In this document: piece after piece, positions 29,443 through 35,005 of the stretch
Numbering within the stretch: the first letter of the stretch is position 1
Layout of the letters: every line of letters begins with the position of its first letter
Source of the DNA: Prolixibacteraceae bacterium
GTDB lineage: Bacteria; Bacteroidota; Bacteroidia; Bacteroidales; Prolixibacteraceae
DNA: 35,005 nt
Direction: 5' to 3'
Assembly (NCBI GenBank): GCA_027858145.1
Contig: JAQIDF010000097.1
Coordinates: 1-35,005 of the forward strand
Position numbers and translations under genes: made by a program
Notes under the pieces: model-generated
What the model was told of the DNA's origin: nothing
Database searches by the model: none
The model's input: the letters and a program-made list of their open reading frames with translations, nothing else

Positions 29443-29477
29443 AAAGCCCCCTAAATCCCCCAACGGGGGACTTTTGG
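29443..29477. repeat. Intergenic C/G-rich inverted repeat (tccccc-aac-ggggga)
   Basis: aaaaagccccctaaatcccccaacgggggacttttgg; stem 29456-29461/29465-29470. Confidence 0.65.
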
Positions 29478-29532
29478 AGCGTTGTTTTCAGTGTTATACC
29501 CTTTTTACATAAAAACGAATAAAATTAATATT

Positions 29533-29982
29533 ATGAAGATTTTTGACGATGTAAACAATGGCATAAAAGAGGCTATGAAAGCCAAAGACAAAGTGAGGCT
29601 TGAAGCCTTGCGCAGTATAAAAAAGGTAATGCTTGAGGCCAAATCGGCAGCCGGTGCTTCGCATGAAATGAGCGACACCGATGCCATAAAAATCATTTCC
29701 AAACTGGCGAAACAAGGCAGTGATTCGGCCGATATTTATAAACAACAGAACCGGGAAGACCTCGCTCAGGAAGAACTCGATCAGGTCGCAGTTTTTGATG
29801 AGTTTCTGCCCGAAATGATGTCGGACGAAGATATCGTAACAGCAGTTAAAGCAATAATTGAAAAAACCGGTGCATCCGGCATGAAAGATATGGGAAAAGT
29901 GATGGGTGTTGCCACCAAAGAATTGGCCGGAAAGGCCGATGGCAAAGCCATCTCCGAAAAAGTTCGTTCACTGTTGCAATAA
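29533..29982 (+). CDS. GatB/YqeY domain-containing protein
   Basis: MKIFDDVNNGIKEAMKAKDKVRLEALRSIKKVMLEAK...DEFLPEMMSDEDIVTAVKAIIEKTGASGMKDMGKVMG. ATG at 29533 preferred over the track start 29482. Confidence 0.92.
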   Translation: MKIFDDVNNGIKEAMKAKDKVRLEALRSIKKVMLEAKSAAGASHEMSDTDAIKIISKLAKQGSDSADIYKQQNREDLAQEELDQVAVFDEFLPEMMSDEDIVTAVKAIIEKTGASGMKDMGKVMGVATKELAGKADGKAISEKVRSLLQ

Positions 29983-30007
29983 ACAAAAGTTTTAAACTTT
30001 TGGGTAG

Positions 30008-30036
30008 GCGCCACCGGGTTTTCCGGCGGCGCTTTT
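30008..30036 (+). terminator. Rho-independent terminator after the YqeY gene
   Basis: gcgccaccgg-gtttt-ccggcggcgc-tttt, one mismatch in the stem. Confidence 0.8.
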
Positions 30037-30206
30037 GCGTTATAAATCTAATTGCTGTTTAGTGCAAATAACGTCCGGTTCAAAATATTTCTTACCTGCT
30101 TAGCCTGACTTTACTTCCCGGAGAGCGGGCGGAGCTTATTTTTGACTAGTCCGCGATAGCTATCCTTTAGATTTTCCTAAAATATTGCAAAGCCCGACTA
30201 AGCATT

Positions 30207-30584
30207 CTATTCCATGTAGTTTTGCCATTCAACCAAAATGTATTTCGTTTTGCCATTTTCTGTTCTTTTAAGAAAGCCGTATTCGTAGCAAAATAGATAC
30301 ACATCGTTTTTCTTGTTTTTCCAGTAGTGGGTGAAAAACCCTGGATTGAAACCTTCCCTCTGTATTTTTTCAGCTCTGACCGTTGATTTGCCGGCCTTGT
30401 TAAAATCACGAAGTATTCGACGGTTCAATTTGAGTTGTTTGTCGATCTTTTTGAACAGCGAACTTTCCTTTTCTTTGTTGCGCAGGTAGTGATAATTGCT
30501 TTTACAATAGTCGCTACAGAATTTTTTATCTATTCGACCTTCGATGTTCTCTTTGCAGTTAAGGCATTGTTTGGTTTCGTTCAT
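30207..30584 (-). CDS. Zn-ribbon protein (DUF2116-like)
   Basis: MNETKQCLNCKENIEGRIDKKFCSDYCKSNYHYLRNKEK: CxxC...CxxxC zinc-binding pattern, basic remainder. Confidence 0.7.
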   Translation of the reverse strand: MNETKQCLNCKENIEGRIDKKFCSDYCKSNYHYLRNKEKESSLFKKIDKQLKLNRRILRDFNKAGKSTVRAEKIQREGFNPGFFTHYWKNKKNDVYLFCYEYGFLKRTENGKTKYILVEWQNYME

Positions 30585-30618
30585 AGTCGTAGATTTAAAC
30601 GTATAAATCTACGACTAT
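30583..30618. repeat. 15-bp perfect palindrome arms (atagtcgtagattta / taaatctacgactat) overlapping the Zn-ribbon start codon
   Basis: Arms 30583-30597 and 30604-30618 are exact reverse complements with a 6-nt loop. Confidence 0.85.
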
Positions 30619-30670
30619 TTTTGCGTTTGGCAACAATCTTATAGTAATTGGCATAAAAAACTCATTTATT

Positions 30671-31798
30671 ATGAAATCTTCCAGGCACATTAACTTAAAG
30701 CATTTGCTTATTGATAGTCAAAAATTTATTGGTTTGCAGTTTTATCAGGATCAGGCTCTTGAGGCAATGACAAAACAGTTGCCCAATGCTCAATGGAGTG
30801 AGGATTACCGAATGTATTATATCGCGAACAATCCATCAAATGTCAATTTAATCTTTAAAACGTTTAGAGGAACGGCATGGATTAACGGGAAATATTTTTT
30901 CACAAACAAAGCCATTCATAAAGGTGTAGAAGAGCCTAATCTTGAGAGTCTTAAGAAAAGAAAAGCGACTCCGGATGTGCGTTACTGCCCGGATTCATAT
31001 ATTCAGAAATTAGAAACTTGCCGTTACGCAGAAAACACAGCAAGAACCTACGTTTGCTGCTTTGAGAGATTTATTAACTATTACAAAGAATACGAATTGT
31101 TAAATATTGATGAGAAGATGATCAGGGATTATTTGTATTCCCTATTATCTCTCGGAATTTCTGACTCTTACCTGAACCAATCAATTAATGCCATTAAGTT
31201 TTACTACGAACTGGTAGAGGGTATGCCCAACCGTTTTTATTCGGTAGACCGGCCTCGAAAAAAGCAAAAGCTACCCAACGTATTGTCAAAGGAAGAGATA
31301 AAAAGTATGATTTACAATACACCAAACATTAAACACAAATGCATTGTGAGTATTTTGTATTCGTCGGGGCTGCGCAGAAGTGAAGTGATTAATCTGAACC
31401 TGCAGGATATTGACAGTAAGCGAATGGTTGTTTTTGTTAAAGGAGCAAAAGGAAACAAAGACAGATTAACGATTTTAAGTGAAAACGTTCTAAAAGATTT
31501 GCGACTTTATTATATGAAAAACAAACCCAGGGAGTTTTTGTTTGAGGGGCCCAAAAACAGACAGTACAGTGTTTCCAGTGTAGCTAACATTGTTGAGAAG
31601 GCAGGCAGGCAAGCAAGAATAAAAAAGAAAATTACTCCACACATGCTACGTCACAGCTTTGCCACCCATTTGCTTGAGGCGGGTGTCGACCTTCGCTATA
31701 TACAAAGTTTACTGGGTCACAGCAGTTCAAAAACCACAGAAATATATACTCATGTAGCCACTAATATAATAAAAACAATAAAAAGCCCGCTCGACTAA
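30671..31798 (+). CDS. Tyrosine recombinase/integrase (XerC/D-like; IntI-specific insertion not seen)
   Basis: SSGLRRSEVINLNLQDID (R), KGAKGNKDR (K), TPHMLRHSFATHLLEAG (HxxR), LLGHSSSKTTEIYTHV (H, Y); N-terminal SAM-like core-binding domain; ends IKSPLD. Confidence 0.92.
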   Translation: MKSSRHINLKHLLIDSQKFIGLQFYQDQALEAMTKQLPNAQWSEDYRMYYIANNPSNVNLIFKTFRGTAWINGKYFFTNKAIHKGVEEPNLESLKKRKATPDVRYCPDSYIQKLETCRYAENTARTYVCCFERFINYYKEYELLNIDEKMIRDYLYSLLSLGISDSYLNQSINAIKFYYELVEGMPNRFYSVDRPRKKQKLPNVLSKEEIKSMIYNTPNIKHKCIVSILYSSGLRRSEVINLNLQDIDSKRMVVFVKGAKGNKDRLTILSENVLKDLRLYYMKNKPREFLFEGPKNRQYSVSSVANIVEKAGRQARIKKKITPHMLRHSFATHLLEAGVDLRYIQSLLGHSSSKTTEIYTHVATNIIKTIKSPLD

Positions 31799-31861
31799 CA
31801 ATAATTATTTATAAATTAGTCCCGACATAAAAGGAATAAACACAATTGTTTTTACCCAAAT

Positions 31862-31870
31862 GTTACCCAC
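31862..31870 (+). other. Putative recombination core at integrase-proximal cassette boundary (GTTACCCAC)
   Basis: Exact reverse complement of GTGGGTAAC at 33488-33496 at the other end of the same cargo gene; extended match gttacccaca[a/g]taa. Confidence 0.6.
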
Positions 31871-31894
31871 AATAAAAATTTTGATACTGCAAGA

Positions 31895-33514
31895 ATGATT
31901 AGACTTTTAAAAAAAAGGAGAAATAAAGATTCACAAAACACTTTCGGCGATCTAAAAAATGACTCGTTCGATTTTGAGCAGATTAAAAAATATTTTGGTA
32001 AAAAAGATCATTCAAATTCGTTTCAATTATTAAGTGATAAAACTTGTAATGACCTAGATTTTGAGGAATTATTCATGTTCGTTGACAGAACAGAATCCAG
32101 GATTGGACAACAATTTTTATATGGCAAATTAAGGTCTATTCCTTATAGAAAAGAAGACAATTCTAAAAATGAATGGTTAATTCAAAAATTAAGTGAGGAT
32201 CTGGATTTTAGACTTTTCGTTCGAAAACAATTAAAAAAACTAAATAATCAAGATGCTTATTATATAACTTCAATCTTCCAAGAGGATCATGTAAAACCAC
32301 CAAAATGGTTTTTTGTTACAAGACTTCTGTCTTTTGCAAACATACTTTCATTACTCCTGTTATTTGTGACTGTTGATATGGTTTTCGTTATTGGAATTGT
32401 ATTTATAATCAATTTGATAATTCATTATTGGAACAAAAGAAACCTCTATCAATATTTAAATTCAATACCTCAGCTACTCAGGCTTAATAAAATTGCGAAA
32501 GAGTTGTTTAATAACAATCGGCTAAAAGACATTAATCCCGATCTTCTCAAATCTATCAGTATTCTGGAAAAAGTCAAACGAAGAATGTCGTTTTTCAATA
32601 TCGAAGCTAAATTCCAAGGAGACTTTGAGGCTGTATTTTGGGGAATAATGGAACTTTTTAAAATTCTATTTTTAATAGAACCAATCATATTATTTGGTGT
32701 ATTAAAGCAACTTGACTCAAAAAGAAAACAAATTGAAACGATCTTTCAATTTGTTGGTTATATCGATTCGTCACTTTCAATTGCTTCACTAAGAAAAGGT
32801 ACAGGTAGCTTTTGCTTACCGACAATTATTGAAACTAAAAAAACAATAAATGCACTCGAAGTTTATCATCCTTTAATCCCTGAGTGTATAAAAAACAGTA
32901 TTGAAGTCAAGAAAAAATCAATTCTTCTTACTGGTTCAAATATGTCTGGCAAAACTTCATTTATTCGAACAATAGCGATCAATGCAATAACTGGACAAAC
33001 ATTAAACACTTGTTTTGCAGATCAATTCTCAATGCCCAGAATGAGCATCTCTTCTGCTATAAGGATTAGTGATGATTTATTGAATGACAAAAGTTATTAT
33101 TTTGAAGAAGTACTCACAATCAAGGAGATGATTGACAAAAGCAATAATGAAATACCAAACTTATTCTTACTTGACGAGATTTTTAAAGGTACTAATACAA
33201 TTGAGCGAATTTCTGCTGGTAAGGCAGTCTTGTCTGCATTGACTAAAAATGAAAATATTGTATTTGTATCCACTCACGATATAGAATTAGCCGATTTGCT
33301 AAAGGATGAATTTGACTTGTTTCATTTCAGTGAGAAAGTAGACCATAAAACCGTTGATTTTGATTATAAATTAAAAGAGGGTAAATTAAAAAACAGAAAC
33401 GCTATCAGGATCCTTCAGATTAACGACTATCCTGAAAAGATTATAAACGAAGCTATTGAAATATCAAAAAAATTAGATGAAATTACTGTGGGTAACATTT
33501 TGCAAATTCCATAA
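31895..33514 (+). CDS. MutS-like ATPase with transmembrane segments (MutS-related protein), putative cassette cargo
   Basis: Walker A LTGSNMSGKTSFIRTIA, Walker B LFLLDEIFKGTNTIERISAG, switch FVSTHDIELADLL; hydrophobic LLSFANILSLLLLFVTVDMVFVIGIVFIINLIIHYW; N-terminal MutS domain I not seen. Confidence 0.82.
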   Translation: MIRLLKKRRNKDSQNTFGDLKNDSFDFEQIKKYFGKKDHSNSFQLLSDKTCNDLDFEELFMFVDRTESRIGQQFLYGKLRSIPYRKEDNSKNEWLIQKLSEDLDFRLFVRKQLKKLNNQDAYYITSIFQEDHVKPPKWFFVTRLLSFANILSLLLLFVTVDMVFVIGIVFIINLIIHYWNKRNLYQYLNSIPQLLRLNKIAKELFNNNRLKDINPDLLKSISILEKVKRRMSFFNIEAKFQGDFEAVFWGIMELFKILFLIEPIILFGVLKQLDSKRKQIETIFQFVGYIDSSLSIASLRKGTGSFCLPTIIETKKTINALEVYHPLIPECIKNSIEVKKKSILLTGSNMSGKTSFIRTIAINAITGQTLNTCFADQFSMPRMSISSAIRISDDLLNDKSYYFEEVLTIKEMIDKSNNEIPNLFLLDEIFKGTNTIERISAGKAVLSALTKNENIVFVSTHDIELADLLKDEFDLFHFSEKVDHKTVDFDYKLKEGKLKNRNAIRILQINDYPEKIINEAIEISKKLDEITVGNILQIP

Positions 33515-33622
33515 GGGGTTCAGTGGTATGCCAGCAGCGGTTTTCCGCTCATTCTCTCGTCATTACCATGACAGAGAATCACACGCAAACCCTTACGTAA
33601 CTTGCAATTTACCGTTATGGGC
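33488..33622 (+). repeat. Putative attC-like recombination site 1
   Basis: R''-like GTGGGTAAC (33488-33496), L''-like TTGCAA (33500-33505), imperfect palindrome including taaggggtt/aacccttac and attctct(c)gtca/tgacagagaat with an unpaired C, L'-like TTGCAA (33602-33607), R'-like GTTATGGGC (33614-33622). Confidence 0.65.
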
Positions 33623-33642
33623 TATAATAAAAAAATACACAT

Positions 33643-34875
33643 ATGATAGAATCTTACTTAATAGAAAGCGTACTTTCTTCTTTGTTTGACTTTTTGAAAA
33701 AGAAAGTTATAACAACACCTGCTGACAGAGCCAAATTTGATTTCATTATTAAAGATGATGACGGTAAAAAAATTGCAATCGAGGTAAAAGGACAAAATGT
33801 AACAATAAAAACACTTTTAAATATCGAACGTGCTCTTCAAGACTATAATGATATTGATGAGTTTTATTTAATCACTCCTGAAGAACCTCCCAAAGATTTT
33901 GAAAAACGGATAAAGAGCGTTTTCAAAGACTTCAAGATTGTAGTTCATTGGATGGGTATTAATCAATTCATTCAAAAACAGAATTTAGGCATTGAATTAA
34001 ATGATGATATTAGAAGTTCACTTTTAAATTTACAAGTTGCAGCTGTTACTTCCAAATTTGAGGATTATGACAAAAAGTTTATTGGTTCACATATAGGAAC
34101 CACAAACCTTACAGAGCACTTAAAACATAATATCCAGAATGTTAAAGAAGGGAAAGTTGATAGAACTAGTATTCTTTTTGGATTAAGAAGACAATTCCCA
34201 TATAGTACTATAGTTGAGCTAGAAAAAAAACCTGAAGAATTATCAAAGACTTTAAAGTTCGGTAAAAAATATGACGATGCAATTATCGTCCTAACTGACA
34301 TAAAGAATTTTTCGACATTGGTTTCCGTTTCCGACCCTGAGGAATTGAATGACCTGATGAGTAAATACTATACTAATGCACGAGAGTTAGTTTTTAAATA
34401 TGGGGGGATACTTGACAAATTTATTGGAGACGCAGTTTTGGCAATTTTTAATTATCCAATAAAGAACAAAATATCGTTTACACATGCGACAAAGTTTTGC
34501 GCCGAACTTATATTAATGGGTGAAAATATATTAAATGAATTTCAACGAAAACTTGACCAAGAGATTGAGACTGGAACCCGTGTAGGATTGGCAACCGGTC
34601 CTATTTATGCATTGAATATTGGAAAGGAAGATTTTGAAGTCACATTTATTGGAGACAAGATTAATTTTGCTGCTCGTCTAGAGAAAAACTGCGATGTAAA
34701 TGGAATTCTTATGAGTAATAGATTTTTTCATAAATTAGACGACAGCAATCACGATTTTATTGACAGAATTGAGAAGACTGAAAAAAAGATAGACCCTAAA
34801 GATGCAAAAGGACAAGTTGGTATTACAACAGCTTGGCAAATTCAAAGAAATCAAATGGAAAAGATTGTAGAATAA
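33643..34875 (+). CDS. PD-(D/E)XK nuclease-like domain fused to class III adenylate/guanylate cyclase domain, putative cassette cargo
   Basis: N-terminus FDFIIKDDDGKKIAIEVKG (D33, E47-x-K49); C-terminus IIVLTDIKNFSTLV, GGILDKFIGDAVLAIFNYP, RVGLATGPIYALNIG, VTFIGDKINFAARLE match class III cyclase motifs. Confidence 0.8.
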   Translation: MIESYLIESVLSSLFDFLKKKVITTPADRAKFDFIIKDDDGKKIAIEVKGQNVTIKTLLNIERALQDYNDIDEFYLITPEEPPKDFEKRIKSVFKDFKIVVHWMGINQFIQKQNLGIELNDDIRSSLLNLQVAAVTSKFEDYDKKFIGSHIGTTNLTEHLKHNIQNVKEGKVDRTSILFGLRRQFPYSTIVELEKKPEELSKTLKFGKKYDDAIIVLTDIKNFSTLVSVSDPEELNDLMSKYYTNARELVFKYGGILDKFIGDAVLAIFNYPIKNKISFTHATKFCAELILMGENILNEFQRKLDQEIETGTRVGLATGPIYALNIGKEDFEVTFIGDKINFAARLEKNCDVNGILMSNRFFHKLDDSNHDFIDRIEKTEKKIDPKDAKGQVGITTAWQIQRNQMEKIVE

Positions 34876-34883
34876 AAATTACA

Positions 34884-34980
34884 GCCCATAACAATTAGGT
34901 ACCAATCACACGTATGATCCCAGGGACTCTACTGTGATTGTGCCTGTGTTGCACCAAACCTAAAGGGGAATCGGAGCTGT
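34884..34980 (+). repeat. Putative attC-like recombination site 2 (R' end degenerate or outside the window)
   Basis: GCCCATAAC (34884-34892) is the exact reverse complement of GTTATGGGC at 33614-33622; TTAGGT (34895-34900)/ACCTAA (34958-34963); caatcaca (34903-34910)/tgtgattg (34933-34940). Confidence 0.5.
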
Positions 34981-35005
34981 GTAGTTTCAATCTTTTTGTT
35001 TTTGG

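Noticed and set aside
30037-30206. Possible third attC-like or degraded palindrome downstream of the Zn-ribbon gene (ataacgtccgg..., cccggagagcgggcgg)
   Set aside because: No matching inverted core pair flanking the Zn-ribbon gene could be found by eye.
1-35005. CRISPR array, rRNA or tRNA genes
   Set aside because: No regularly spaced direct repeats of CRISPR type, and no rRNA or tRNA-like sequences recognised by reading; a tRNAscan/Infernal run would be needed to exclude small RNAs.

Overview
The window is a Bacteroidetes-type chromosomal segment, judged by gene content, Bacteroidetes-only families such as DUF4295, and -7 boxes of the form TAnnTTTG. From left to right it contains: (1) the 5' part of a DDE (rve) insertion-sequence transposase running off the left edge on the minus strand; (2) housekeeping genes carB, rpmB, rpmG, a short DUF4295 gene missing from the ORF track, ftsY, rimO, a GNAT gene, a SPOR gene and a long PurF-like gene; (3) a minus-strand acyltransferase pair resembling glycine/amino-acid lipid synthesis genes; (4) a complete dcw cluster, mraZ-rsmH-ftsL-ftsI-murE-mraY-murD-ftsW-murG-murC-ftsQ-ftsA, ending in two tandem, divergent ftsZ genes; (5) a GatB/YqeY-domain gene; (6) an accessory region from about 30.2 kb to the end. 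The accessory region has a Zn-ribbon gene, a tyrosine recombinase, and two large same-strand genes: a membrane-associated MutS-like ATPase and a PD-(D/E)XK-like + class III nucleotide cyclase fusion. Two observations stand out. First, the accessory region has integron cassette architecture. Each cargo gene is bounded by its own inverted core pair (GTTACCCAC...GTGGGTAAC, then GTTATGGGC...GCCCATAAC), and the junction is an attC-like imperfect palindrome, yet the adjacent recombinase lacks the IntI-specific insertion. Second, the upstream FtsZ lacks the FtsA-binding C-terminal peptide. It ends instead in a basic linker plus amphipathic helix resembling the membrane-targeting tail of the neighbouring FtsA, suggesting a self-tethering FtsZ paralog. 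All assignments are from reading the sequence; no database search was run.
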